Notes under the pieces: generated by a model
The model's input: the letters and a program-made list of their open reading frames with translations, nothing else
Told to the model about the DNA's origin: nothing
The model's database searches: none
Assembly: GCF_000787575.1 (NCBI RefSeq)
Contig: NW_012236513.1
Span: 310,001-374,000, forward strand
Direction of reading: 5' to 3'
From: Acytostelium subglobosum LB1
Taxonomy: Eukaryota; Evosea; Eumycetozoa; Acytosteliales; Acytosteliaceae
DNA: 64,000 nt
Shown here: positions 49,857 through 61,759 of the stretch, in pieces
Layout of the letters: every line of letters starts with the position of its first letter
Numbering within the stretch: the first letter of the stretch is position 1
Translations under genes and position numbers: made by a program

Positions 49857-52305
49857 ATGTTTGTCGTCGGATTCGATTTCGGTGTTAAGAACTGCACAAT
49901 TGCCGTTGCACAAAAGGGAGGCATCGATGTTATTGCCAACGAGGTTTCCAATCGTCTTACACCATCACTCGTCTCATTCGGTGAGAAGGAGAGATATCTT
50001 GGTGAGCCAGCTCAAACAAACGTAAGTCCAATCACCTCGCACATTCAATCACATCATGTGATCGATCATTCAAACTAACATCCATCCAATCATTCCATAT
50101 CATTCCAATCAATCATAGTATTTGAGAAACATTAGAAACACAATTACAAACATAAAGAGATATATTGGAGTCAACTTCAAGGATGTGCAGCAGGAGCTGA
50201 AGCAGGAGTGCTTCTCATACCAGGAGCTTCCAAATGGACAAATTGGATTCAATGTGTCGCTGTGCGGAGAGCAGCGCGAGCTGACTGCCACCGCCGTCGT
50301 CGGTATGCTGCTTGGCAAGCTCAAGCGCACCACAGAGGCCTACGCCAAGGCCCCCCTTAGAGAGGTGGTCATCTCAGTGCCAGGCTACTGGACCGAGTAC
50401 CAGCGCCGCGCCCTCCTCAACGCCGGCCAGATCGCCGGTCTGAACATCACTCGTCTCATGAACGAGACCACCGCCACCGCGCTCTCCTACGGCATCTACA
50501 AGGAGTTGCCAGAGGACAACCCCCTCAAGGTGCTGTTCATCGATGTTGGAGACGCCTCGACCTCGGTCGCCGCCGTCGCCTACAAGAAGGGTCAGCTGAA
50601 CGTCATGGCCACAGCATTTGAGAAGGATGTTGGTGGACGCAACTTTGACCAGACTCTGCTCAAGCACTTTGCTGCCGAGTTCAAACAGAACTACAAGATC
50701 GACATTTACGAGAACAAGAAGGCCATGATCCGTACTCTACAGGCCTGCGAGAGGATGAAGAAGATGCTTTCGGCGAACTTTGAGGTGCCCATCTCGATCG
50801 ACTCGCTCATGGAGGATAAGGACGTCAAGGGCAAGCTGACCCGTGATCAATTCGAGGCTCTGGTCGCCTCCGACCTTGAGGCCATCTTGGCACCAGTCAG
50901 AAAGGTGCTCGAGATCACCGGCATGTCTGCCGACCAGTTCGCCACCGTCGAGATCACTGGAGGTGGCACGCGTTCCACCTCTGTCCAGAAGAAGCTGTCT
51001 GAGTTCCTTGGCCGCGAGCTCTCCAAGACCATCAACTCTGAGGAGTCTGTTTGCAGAGGCTGCTCGCTCCAGTGCGCCATGCTGTCGCCAGTGTTCAAGG
51101 TGCGTCCATTCGCCATTCACGAGATTGCCTCCTTCCCAATCCAGGTCTCATTCAAGTCTGCCTCAAGCGACCAGAACCTCGCCGTTTTCAACGCCACCTC
51201 CCCATTGCCCTCTGCCAAGCCAATCCGTTTCTCATTCCCCGTCACCAAGGCTGAGCCATTCCAGCTGGTCGTCAGCACCACCTACGGCACCCTCCAGACC
51301 ATCACCGTCAACAACGTGCCAGCCTTCACCAACAAGTCCACCGTCAAGGCAAGAGTCTGGTTGGACGTCCACGGAATCTTCCATCTCGATGAGGTCAAGC
51401 TCGTTGAGACTTTGCCAGAGGAGGCCGAGACACCAAAGGAGGACGTCAAGATGACCGACGCCGCCCCAGCTGAGGGAGAGGAGAAGAAGGACGAGGCCAA
51501 GAAGGAGGAGCCAAAGAAGGTCAAGGTCAGAGAGACTGCCCTGGAGTACCAGGTCAACATCCCAATGAACAACCTCGCTGACTTGCAGAAGGAGATCGAG
51601 GAGGAGGGACGCATGCACGCCACCGACGTCCTCGCCACCGAGACCGCCGACAAGAAGAACGCAGTCGAGAGCTATATTTACGATATGAGAGCCAAGCTCA
51701 ACGGAGAACTGAAGGAGTACGCCACCGCTGAGGAGTCGTCCCTGCTGACATCCATGCTGACAAACGCCGAGGACTGGCTGTACGCAGACGGCGAGGACGC
51801 CACCAAGTCAGTGTACGTCGCCAAGTTTGAGGAGTTGGACAACGTTGGAGGACCCATCATCAAGCGTCGCGGTGAACGTGAGGCCTACCCAGAGGTGGTC
51901 AGGCGTCTGCGTGACGCCGCCAGCTTCTACAAGAACGAAGCCTTCACCCCAGTCGAGAAGTACGAGCACATCGCCAAGGAGGACAAGGAGAGGATCATCA
52001 ACGAGGCCGACCAGTTGGTGGCCTGGGTCGACCAGCTGGTCACCAAGCAAGGGTCCTTGCCAAAGACTGCCGCATGCATTGTCAACGTCACCGATGTCAA
52101 CACCAAGATCAAGCAGTTTGAGTACATGGCCAAGACCATCCTGAACAAGCCAAAGCCCGCCCCACCCAAGGTTGAGACACCAAAGGCTGAGCCAGCCCAA
52201 CCACAGACTCCACCACCCCAGACTGAGACTCCACCACCCGCCACCGAGGAGTCTGCCGAACCAGCACCAGCCGCTGCCAAGGATGCCAACATGGATCTCG
52301 ACTAA
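49857..52305 (+). CDS. Hsp110 / Sse1-type Hsp70-related chaperone
   Basis: Exons 49857-50021 and 50119-52305 give 783 residues. The ATPase domain opens [18 protein letters not shown], differing from classical Hsp70 GIDLGTT, and contains [21 protein letters not shown] and [20 protein letters not shown]. The C-terminal half has an acidic K/E-rich loop (about residues 500-530) in the beta-domain, then a helical bundle with [20 protein letters not shown]. The tail is P/T/E/A-rich and lacks the EEVD end of cytosolic Hsp70. These are Hsp110 features: a cytosolic exchange factor and holdase for Hsp70. Coding sequence is strongly GC-ending at third positions, suggesting high expression. Confidence 0.95.
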
Positions 52306-52937
52306 AATAACAATACTTCAAATATAAAATTACACAAAATGGAACAAATAAAATGTTCATTATCTTTATTAATTATTATTATTATTATTTAATTTATTAA
52401 TTTAAAATTACGATGGATAATATTGAATGTTCTGTTGAATATTCAATTGACGGACGGGATGGATTGTATTGGGTTGATTTCTTTCAATCAATCAAGTGAT
52501 TGGAAATTAGATGGATGCTGCAAATATAACAGATGTAACTGAAGTAAATATTAACATTTATTCTTATAACATTGTTGTTGCATATATAGTTACAAGGATA
52601 TTCCCACCAATCAAAGTGAGTGACGTGACCTTGTTGTTGATGTTGTTATTTATCGTATTTTGGATTGTGACGTGACCCTATCAATTGATCAATGTTAACA
52701 ATTACGAGAGTGTGCTCGTAAACGGTGGAAAACTTATAAAGCTAAGAGATAATATCTATTTGAAATCTAAACGGGGGTACCCTTTGACTTTCAATCTTAT
52801 CAAACTTATCAAAGTTATCTTTTACCAAAGATTGGGGAGGTGATCAATATAAATACAACGAATCTTGTATCAATTATTCCATCCAAACAACAATAATAAT
52901 AACTATTATCACAATTATAATCAATATAATAATAATA
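52306..52937. promoter_or_regulatory. Intergenic region with GATA-like cluster upstream of the tandem secreted-protein gene
   Basis: 632 bp. At 52795-52820 there are three closely spaced TTATC units (CTTATCAAA, CTTATCAAA, GTTATC), the reverse of GATAA, and AGATAA lies nearby at about 52746. About 30 bp further lies a TATA-like ATATAAAT (near 52847-52854), 85-90 bp before the start codon at 52938. This could be a GATA-factor-controlled promoter. The rest is AT-rich. Confidence 0.45.
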
Positions 52938-54161
52938 ATGAACAAAAATATTAGAATAATATTTGGATTGATGTCCATTGTATTGATGGCGGCGGCTGTC
53001 AATTCAACAAAGTTGAATGTGCTGTATTCTGGTTGGATGGACTTGATGAGTTACAATCAGATTGATATTCAGACTGGAAAGACTGTTGAGCAATACTGTG
53101 ACGTTCCCAAGTACTTCCACATCCTCTCCATGCTCAACTGCAAGACCAGTGGAGGTTATGGTGGAGATTTCATCATCTTTGCCAAGGTCATGTGTAACAC
53201 TGCTAACCTTGAGTACTGCTCCCAAGTCGTGACCTACAACTCTGGTGTATGTATCAATCATTTATTGAGTCATTCAATCCATCCATATTTCAAACATATT
53301 AACTAATCTATCAAACAATCAAATATATATAGTCTAACAATATCACTCCAGTGACTGGATACATCCCAGAGCCAAAGTATTGGAATAATAAGGCAATTGG
53401 TCAGGGACTTTATGGATATAACTCAATGACCCAGACTGTCTACTATCTTGCCCAGGACCAAGGTAGCAAGATGATAGGTGTTGTTGCTGCCTCAGGAAGC
53501 CCACCATCAAAGTATGTATAAACACCTTCTGGAACTATTCCAATACCTCAATATATTAATCAATCATTCTATCAATCAATCAATCAATCAAACATATAGG
53601 ACATTCAATGTGTTCCCCACCCCAAAGGACTATGTGAATGTTGGATCATTCTATGATGCCTCTACCGAGTCATTCTACGTTGCAATGCTTGATGAAACTT
53701 CAAGACTCACCATCACCAAGTATGATGTGTTGAACTCCGGAGTCAATCAATCTGCTATGAGCTTGGGTGTGTCGGTCGATCCCTCGGACCAAGGCTTCTT
53801 CTCAATCTTTGTCTATGACAACATGTTGTACGCAGCCGTCGCATCAAAGAATACCGACTCTGAGCAGGACTTCCCACTGTGGATTGGATCAGTTGATTTG
53901 GAGACCAATGTAGTGACCCCAATCATCCAGCAATCGGGTGTCTCTGTCAACTTCTCACCATATGCCATGTATCCATTCGCCTTTGAGCCCGCCACTGGAT
54001 TCCTCTCAGCATACGTCCAGCCCAAGAACGCTACTTACGATGATCCCAACATTCTCTACTTGGTCAACATGTCAAATGGTCAATTCACCAAGTCTCCCGT
54101 CACCTTCCAAAATCAGATCACAATTGATAATGGAGCTGATATCATCTTGTCACCATACTAG
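52938..54161 (+). CDS. Secreted protein of tandem pair, copy 1 (family not recognised)
   Basis: Exons 52938-53246, 53333-53511 and 53600-54161 give 349 residues. A signal peptide (IIFGLMSIVLMAAAVNS) is followed by a globular sequence with paired cysteines near the front (YCDVPKYFHILSMLNC, MCNTANLEYC) and a beta-rich body with repeated GLYGYNSMTQTVYYLA, VNVGSFYDASTESFYVAML and FAFEPATGFLSAYV strands. The pattern is reminiscent of a beta-propeller, but no named domain is recognised. It is about two-thirds identical by eye to the next gene, with the same three-exon structure. Dictyostelid genomes hold many such secreted families of unknown function. Confidence 0.85.
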
Positions 54162-54808
54162 ACTTGAGCGCAAGTGTTAGTGTGTGTGTGCATGTGTGTG
54201 TAGTAGAAGAACTCATTAATGGATGGATCAATGGATATCATTCATTAAATAATAATATTATTATTACTATTATTAATATTAATATTAATAGTATCACTTA
54301 CCATGTTTGTGTTGTGTATTCTAAGTTCTTGATAATGTTGGTTGATGAATTAGTTGAATGATTGAGTCGATTGATTGAATGGTTTAGTTATGGTGATTGA
54401 AATTTCAGATGAATATTCTTTAGACTGGTAGGAAGTTTCTATTATATGATTAGAATAGTTAAAGGAGTATAACACTGGTAACGTGAAAGTTACTTGTTAC
54501 ATTCATAAAGGTTTAATCCCATCAAGTTAGGTGAGTGTCGACCTTGTTGGATCAACTTGGTTACCATCTTTGATTCAGAGCCAAAAAAAGACAAGTCGCA
54601 AACCAAAACGCAAAATTACACTCGATAGTGGGCTCGCAAAATAAGATCTTTTGTTCAGAGGTGGTTCCACAATAGGACTCCGACCGACAATCAGATGGTC
54701 AAATAGATCCATCACAACAACTACATCCACAACTACAAATAGTACTCATTATCTAATCAAGCAATCATATACATAATAATCAAATATTTTTATACCTAAC
54801 TTATAAAA
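54162..54808. other. Spacer between tandem secreted-protein genes
   Basis: 647 bp: TG-rich and AT-rich tracts with (TTA)n near 54250-54290, and no coding sequence. TATAAAA lies directly before the next ATG, too close to act as its own TATA box. Confidence 0.5.
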
Positions 54809-56018
54809 ATGAATAACAAATATAGTAGAATATTTGGACTTGTGTCCTTAGTTTTGATGATGGTGGCTGCGACTAGATCAACATTTATTCCACCATCAAA
54901 GTTGAATGTAATCTATTCAAATTGGGTTGATATGATGAGTTATAATCAGATCGATCTACAGACTGGAAAGACTGTTGCCAAGTATTGTGATACACCAGAG
55001 TATTTCGACATCCTATCCATTCTTGACTGTACCACTGGTGGTAACTATGGAGGAGAGTTCACAATCTTTGCCAAGATAATGTGTGACAAGGCAAAAGTTG
55101 AATATTGTACTCAAGTGATGACCTATAACGCTGGAGTATGTATTCAATCAATCAGGAATCTAATTCATTCAATCAATCATACTAACTCAATCTATTGATC
55201 ATAAAGCCAAACTCTTTGACCGCAGTGTCTGAATTCATTCATGAGCCAAATGATTGGTATTATGAGCCAATTGGTGAGGGACTTTATGGATACGATCCAG
55301 TGACCAAGACTGTCTATTATCTTGCCAAGGAAGAGGATTCCAATGTCCTCGGTGTTATTGCCGCCTCAGCAAGTGAAATGTAAGTTTATGATTATGGAGC
55401 TATTCACTCACTCTATCAATCAAACATACTAATCAATCAACCAAATCAATTAACAGGACATTCACTGCATTCTCAACACCATCAAAGTACATCAATGTTG
55501 GATCATTCTATGAGGTTTCAAGTCAGACCTTCTATGTTGCAGCTCTTGAGGAGAACTCTAGGATCGTGTTGACAGAGTATGATGTGTCGACAAAGTCTGT
55601 CAAGCAATCTCAAGTTACCCTGGGTGTTAAAGTCGACCCATCAGAGGAAGGATACTTCTCAATCTTTGTCTATGAGAACATGTTGTACGCCAACTTGGTG
55701 TCGAGGAGCACCGACACCACCAAGGACTTCCCATTGTGGATTGGATCAATTGATTTGGTCTCACTTGCTGTCACACCAATCATTCAAGAGTCTGGCGTTG
55801 CCGTCAACTACATACCATATGCCATGTATCCATTTGCCTTTGAGCCTGCCACTGGGTACCTCTCTGCCTATGTCGAGACCAAGAACCACACCTACAATCA
55901 ACCCAAGTTGCTCTATATCGTCGACATGTCCACTGGTCAATTCACCAAGTCTGATGTCCTATTCAAACATGACGCACAGATCGTGAATGGCGGTGAAGTC
56001 ATGTTGTCGCCCTTCTAG
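54809..56018 (+). CDS. Secreted protein of tandem pair, copy 2
   Basis: Exons 54809-55135, 55207-55379 and 55457-56018 give 353 residues. It shares with copy 1 the signal peptide (IFGLVSLVLMMVAATRS), the front (KLNVIYSNWVDMMSYNQID), the cysteine pattern, GLYGYDPVTKTVYYLA, and FEPATGYLSAYV. Intron positions and phases are the same, so the two arose by tandem duplication. Copy 2 has a short insertion after the signal peptide (FIPPSK). Both copies are open and look functional. Confidence 0.85.
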
Positions 56019-56166
56019 ACATTAGCGCGTGTGGTGTGTGGCGGTCGGTTAATTCAACACAAAGAAGGTCGCAAACTTCCCAAACTTTGGTAAAAACACA
56101 AGATTGAGTTGGATACTTTTGCGAGTCGACTTCAAGATTGAATGGATCGATCTTAACTACATTCAT

Positions 56167-57234
56167 TTATACATTAATAATATTATTATTACTATTACTA
56201 TTAATATTATCACTTAATAATACATTGTATCTCTTAGTCAACTGTAAAAGTAGTTCCACTCTTTGTCGTAATTCTTGTAATTCATGTTCATCTTGTTGTT
56301 GACCATGTTGTTGGATATCGATCAATTGTCTCTTATATAGTAGTTCAGTATTATACTTTAGATACATAGATTGTTGGAATAGTTGTTGTCTCTTGCTCAT
56401 CGATGAAGTGTTGGTGTCACAACAGGACACTCCAGATATCATTGACAACAGAAGTATTGGATCGATACGATATTCATTGGACTCGTCACCTTCATAGAAT
56501 CCCATTCTCTCGATATATTGAATGATGCCACACTTTGGTCCACCTGCAACCTTTATCAACAACTGCTCGCTATCCATCTTTGTCGATGTCACATTCTCAA
56601 TTGTGTACTCATAGTTCCATTTGCTATTCCAATATTCTGTTTCCAACTGTTGCTCTTGATACTGTTGCTCCATTGTCCTCTTCTTGCCACCAAACAATCT
56701 TACAATCAATCCTCCATCCTTCTTGACATTGCCATTGACATCATCGACATTGACCTCATTGTAGAACAATGAGTATTGGTATCCATTGAACAATTGTTTC
56801 GTTATTGTTAGCCTCTGTTGATGTTGTTGTTGATCACCATCACCATCACATCTTAATTCTTCAGGTACATTGTAATCGATTGTTATTGGTGTCATTGGAC
56901 CGTATTGATGCTTGGTCCTTGTGTCTTCACATTGTTTGATAATGTCATTGAGGTAATGTGCCACGTCAACATGTGTAATCTTCTTCTTGTTCATTGTATC
57001 ATTCCATTGATCCAACAGTAACCAATCCTTTTTGATACGATCCTTTAACGATTCATTTGGACCTAGATATCCTTCAAAGCTTCTATATCTCCATTGTGTA
57101 TCCGTTGTGTTATCACTTATCCTTCTTGCTCTCCTCTCAATCTCATCGATTGTCAATCCATTGACTTGATTCATATCATCAATGTCCTTTAATGACTTTA
57201 ACATCATCATTGATGATGGTGATGTTGTAGTCAT
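56167..57234 (-). CDS. Conserved-looking protein of unknown function, 355 aa
   Basis: A single exon. The front is helical with a basic patch (EIERRARRISDNTTDTQWRY) and a RIKKDWLLLDQWND segment. The middle has beta-like strands (YQYSLFYNEVNVDDVNG, then LIVRLFGGKKR). Q runs and an NSNSNNN tail are present. No signal peptide or membrane segment is visible, so it is probably cytosolic or nuclear. I do not recognise the family. Long open frame, clean codon use and no competing frame support it as a gene. Confidence 0.7.
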   Translation of the reverse strand: MTTTSPSSMMMLKSLKDIDDMNQVNGLTIDEIERRARRISDNTTDTQWRYRSFEGYLGPNESLKDRIKKDWLLLDQWNDTMNKKKITHVDVAHYLNDIIKQCEDTRTKHQYGPMTPITIDYNVPEELRCDGDGDQQQHQQRLTITKQLFNGYQYSLFYNEVNVDDVNGNVKKDGGLIVRLFGGKKRTMEQQYQEQQLETEYWNSKWNYEYTIENVTSTKMDSEQLLIKVAGGPKCGIIQYIERMGFYEGDESNEYRIDPILLLSMISGVSCCDTNTSSMSKRQQLFQQSMYLKYNTELLYKRQLIDIQQHGQQQDEHELQELRQRVELLLQLTKRYNVLLSDNINSNSNNNIINV

Positions 57235-57360
57235 TGCTTTGTTTGTTATATATCTATATCATGTGATCACTTTGATCAATTCAATGAATGAATGGTCTAC
57301 CCCACCAAACAATCACTAACTCACGTCCATTGACCAATCAATCACTCATTAGTAGATAAG

Positions 57361-58567
57361 ATGCAAGAACAAACAGATACTGTAACAACAACTACAACTA
57401 CACCTCAATACACACTTCGTCAGGCAACTGATGATGAGTTCAAACAGAACACCTTTGATAGCTATCCTCAATGGGGCAAGCCACTAACTCCCGAACAATA
57501 CTGGGGCCGAGAGGTCGTTTCCAAGGCTGTAGTGACCAATCACAGGCCATGGGTCTTGTTATACGATGGTATGTGTCACACTCCAATCAATCAATCAATC
57601 ACACGACATACTAACATGCGTCAATGTGTTCACAGGCAAGACCGTCTCATCATGTGAGACATATGGTGAGAACTCTGCATATTGTTATATTGATGACGAT
57701 CAGTTTACTATGCATCGTGGAAGATCAGAGTCTGTTGCCAGTGTGTTCGTCTCTGAGAAGTATAGGGGCAAGGGATACGCATCGATAATGATGAATATGT
57801 TGCGCGAGCAATGTCAGAGAGAGGGTGCCATATTCGTTGACCTCTACAGTGACATCAACCCACAGTTCTACGCCAAGTGTGGATGGACCGAGTACTCAAG
57901 GCAATCAGTGATCATCGATCTGTCACAATACCCTGCCACTGCCACTGCCACTGCCACTGACCGCACAGACATCACAATGATTGACTCGTCCAACTATGTA
58001 CCAATTGTACACATGGAGATTGAGAAGACGACACTGGTGTTCAAGGAGAGGTGGCAACACTTCCGCCAACAACTCAATCAACAACAGCACCCGGACAATA
58101 ATGCCGCCGATGGCATACCCACACACTTGTTTGGCAAGTTGCTCACGCCAGAGCGCGTTGCCTGGCACATGTCGCAAGTACAACTCTATTCCCAGTCTCT
58201 TCAAATCCAACCAGTGCCAACATGCTTTGGTGTCAAGATCAACGCGACCGACTCGTCAATGTTCTGGTTCCAGGACTTTAGAGACAGAGAGTTGTACATC
58301 TTCCACTTGACAGCGGCCAACAAGGAGGACTTTAAGACAATGATCGATCTGGCAGTGGCCGAAGCACGCAAGTATGGATTCAATGAGGTCAAGTTCTGGT
58401 ACAACGACTCCGACAAGATCAAGCCAGAGTATCTCGAGCACATTGGACAAAAGATTGTAATACGCGATGGTTCAGTACCAATGGCCGTCGACTGGATCCC
58501 ACCTAATGCACCATCAATCTCTGGAAAAGGAATGTTCATCAATATAGAGAAGTTCGTATGGGTCTAA
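57361..58567 (+). CDS. GNAT N-acetyltransferase, LYC1-like
   Basis: Exons 57361-57568 and 57636-58567 give 379 residues. The acetyl-CoA site is VASVFVSEKYRGKGYASIMM, with the R/Q-x-x-G-x-G/A pattern as RGKGYA, followed by LYSDINPQFYAKCGW, the usual GNAT motif B. The N-terminal segment (LRQATDDEFKQNTFDSYPQWGKPLTPEQYW) and the long C-terminal half of 200 residues resemble fungal LYC1-type lysine acetyltransferases. The substrate is not determined by sequence. A (TGCCAC)n tract near 57932-57958 encodes an AT repeat. Confidence 0.8.
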
Positions 58568-59075
58568 TACCTCAATCAATCATTCAATCGTTCTTGTAAT
58601 GTGCTGACGACAGCTACACGCTTATCGAACAATGAATGGACCGAATAGATGTCTACTTCCTCACTCAGTTCTTCAGAGGTATATATATGAGCGTGTGTGA
58701 GTGTGTGTGTGGAATGATTAGTGATGGTAGTTACCTTTGAAAGGGAATCATTACCTAATCAAGTTCTCATTGCCATTATAGTCAACAAAATTGGGTTATT
58801 TAAACTTGATGAACGATTCCTATAGAGGGTAATCATTAACTTTCTTAGCCATTCTAATCATAATGGATTATCCAAACATACCCAACCCGTCTCTTCATTA
58901 CAAACCACACTCAAATATATGCCCATCATTCGTCTGGAAAGGTAAGGATGACCTTTTAAAGAATGATGACTGTTACTTCTCTATTTATATTCTTTATTAC
59001 CAACTTAATTATTCTTTCATCCTATCAATTTATATAGATAATTACATATATATACATATAATCAAACATAGTGAC
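58568..59075. other. Intergenic region
   Basis: 508 bp; (TG)n around 58692-58712, then AT-rich leader sequence up to the start at 59076. An in-frame ATG at 58863 exists, but the sequence after it is AT-rich and low-complexity, so I treat it as leader. No other gene is seen. Confidence 0.45.
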
Positions 59076-59669
59076 ATGGAGCAGAAACATTATAAATTGG
59101 AAGACGATGGACATCAACAAGACAACTCAATACTATCATATACTACAACAAATAAAAATACAAGAAACTATAATATTAATAATAATAATAATATCTTTAA
59201 TATTCCTACCCTTACCAAATCAGAAATAGCAATAATGTGTTACCTCAACTCTACTCCCCTACATGTAATTGATATTAATAGACAAGGAGATGTGTATGTC
59301 CATCGAACGGATAAGAATGTCGAGGTTATAGTCGATGTTGCTGGCCAATCGGACCAAGAGTACGTTCGTGGTGTCTCCCTCTCCCTGGAGTCCTCCCTCT
59401 TGCACACCACGGCCATGATCCCCCAGTATGTAGAACATCTTGCTCCCAACCCTACACATCCCTTCAGAATGGTATATGCCGGTCGTATTACTATCCCGCA
59501 TTGTAATAGCCCCAAGTACTGGAGCCTCCATCTCATTGCTGATGCCAACGAGAGGTACGTTCCCGAGCAACTCTTGAACTCCCCATACACCATTGAGGTT
59601 GGTCTAACCTTCGCTACCAGACTCATGAATCAATGGTTCCCTGGCCAACCTCTTCCAGCCAACATATGA
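59076..59669 (+). CDS. Protein of unknown function, about 197 aa
   Basis: A single exon starting MEQKHYKLEDDGH. The first 45 residues are N/T/Q-rich. The rest looks folded: YLNSTPLHVIDINRQGDVYV, then VVDVAGQ-like strands, IPQYVEHLAPNPTHPFRMVY and LTFATRLMNQWFPG. There is no signal peptide, membrane segment or known motif. It could be a dictyostelid-specific protein. I rejected an upstream extension to 58863 because it adds an improbable AT-rich, I/Y-rich stretch. Confidence 0.65.
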   Translation: MEQKHYKLEDDGHQQDNSILSYTTTNKNTRNYNINNNNNIFNIPTLTKSEIAIMCYLNSTPLHVIDINRQGDVYVHRTDKNVEVIVDVAGQSDQEYVRGVSLSLESSLLHTTAMIPQYVEHLAPNPTHPFRMVYAGRITIPHCNSPKYWSLHLIADANERYVPEQLLNSPYTIEVGLTFATRLMNQWFPGQPLPANI

Positions 59670-59766
59670 AGCACCCTGCTCATCTGGACTTCTGGATTCT
59701 CCATCACTTGATCACACGACACAACGATAAATCAGTCCATCAATCAATCCGTAAATCCGTCCATCC

Positions 59767-59801
<35 letters not shown>

Positions 59802-59804
59802 TAT
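59767..59804. repeat. (CAAT)n microsatellite
   Basis: About eight CAAT units downstream of the gene ending at 59669, in that gene's sense direction. Confidence 0.9.
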
Positions 59805-59872
59805 CAATCTGCTCCACAAATAAATAAATCGATATCATATATTCAATCATTGTCGACAGCTGCACGCTTGTT

Positions 59873-61580
59873 TTACTTTGGAGGATTGTGGTGCGCACTC
59901 AGATAGGAGTCTGATTGCATCTCCACCATACGGGACACAGCCCTGCTAAACATAAATCGCTCTTCCTCACCAGTGAACCTGGACAACTGCTCAGGTGTCA
60001 GTTTGAGGTCGTCGGTCATCTGTCTAAACTCTGCGGTAGTAGTATCGACGTCCTCAGCATTGGACATGAACAGACGTGATGGTGCGGCCTCTGCGCAGAT
60101 GATCAACTTGACCTTGTGTTCATATAGTACGTCGACCAGTGTGATGAATCGTCTTGCCTGGTTCTTGGTGGACTCGTTCATCGATGGAACGTCCTCGATA
60201 AATACAGTATGGAATTGTTTTGAAATGGCAATATAGTCGGCTGCGCCCAATGCTGCATCGCACAGCTCTTTGAATCGATAAAGAGCAATGCCCCTAGCAC
60301 TTCTTGGGACAACCAATTGTCTTGACGCATTAATAGTGATAGTCTCGCTGACTACCTCTTCGCCCTGGCGCAGTTCATCAAACAAATGATAGAACTTCTC
60401 CTTGTTCTCTGGAGTGAGTGGACTGTGATGTGATGCGGTGGATTAGTCCCAGGCCACATCCTGTCATGTCCATGTACATGTACATACGTTAGATAAACAT
60501 TCTTTGATCGCTTGCCTGTCAATCGATAGTCTAGACCAGAGTTTAGGTTGTGGACAAGACACTTGGACTCCAAGAAGTGAATGAATGGTACGAATAGTTG
60601 TCTATTCAATCCATTCTTGTATAGGTCGTTTGGATGCCTGTTGGATGTTGTCACCAAGATGGCACCATTATCAAACATACAAGCAAACAAACGTTTCAAT
60701 ATCATTGCATCTGACACGTCTGTCACTTGGAACTCATCGAAACATAATAGCCATGCCTCGTCCGTCAACTGTTTGGAAAGTGGTGGGATGGGGTCGGTCT
60801 CATCATCAGACTTGGTCTGTCTCCACTTGTGTATTCCTAATGATTGGTTGATTATGATTAGATTGATTGATTGATTGACTGGGGGATAGTTCCAAGGGTG
60901 TTGGTAACATACTCTTATGTACGTCGAGCATGAAGTGATGGAAATGTATTCTCTTCTTCTTGTGAATGGGGACAGAGTCGTAGAATAAGTCCATGAGGAA
61001 TGATTTGCCACATCCAACATCGCCATAAAGATATATGCCCTTGATCTGATTCTTTGATGATGGTGACGATGGCTTGGATGACAGGATAGATAGTTTGGAC
61101 ACCCACTAAACGCGGTCAAGTCAGTACAATACAGTGTAGTAGACGATGTGGACAAGGTGAGAGACCTACCTTTGAGAAATTGCCACTGTCAGAATCGTCC
61201 GATGATACTGGATTGTAGTCTTTGATTTGATTGTAGAGGTTCTGTAACAGCTTGACAGTCTCGCGCTGATACTTGTCAACCTTGATCTTGCCACTGCTTA
61301 TCAACTGGTCGTAATTATGCAGTGGTCCCTCCTTTGCTGCAACAACATCATGTTGCAATGCACTATGTATTGATTGAGTTGTTGCCTCTGCCTTTTCAAA
61401 CAAAGTACTTGTCGATGAGTTTGTAGGTGTAGTCGAATAACAACGATGCACTGTATTCTTGTTCAACTGTACTATATCCTCATTGTTGTTAAAGTTGGTG
61501 CGAACAATGATGTTGGAACTGCGTCGAATGATTGGGACCAGTCTGCTTTGTGCTCCACTTCTTGTTAATAATGTCAGCAT
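59873..61580 (-). CDS. AFG1/LACE1-like mitochondrial ATPase
   Basis: Exons 61580-61170, 61105-60913, 60836-60488 and 60422-59873 give 500 residues. A basic N-terminus ([18 protein letters not shown]) is a likely mitochondrial presequence. Walker A is [15 protein letters not shown] and Walker B is [25 protein letters not shown] crosses an exon junction correctly. [17 protein letters not shown] and [24 protein letters not shown] complete the AFG1 signature. AFG1 proteins are AAA+-related and help turn over respiratory-chain subunits at the inner membrane. The second intron carries the shared hairpin motif. Confidence 0.94.
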
Positions 61581-61759
61581 TGTATCATTAGATTGATTGA
61601 TTGTATAAGTATGTTACTTGTTAGTGAAACAAACAATCTGATTCAGTCATTCGTCAAAATGAGGTCATTCTTATTCATGTTGGGCACGGAGACTTCATTC
61701 GGCAGATACTTAGTTGACCACGCTCCACACGACTCTCGCATACACACAACACATAAACA

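Noticed and set aside
58863-59075. Upstream extension of the gene at 59076, possibly with an intron starting near 58941
   Set aside because: The extension is AT-rich and low-complexity, and splicing the available GT to the AG near 59070 does not keep the frame.
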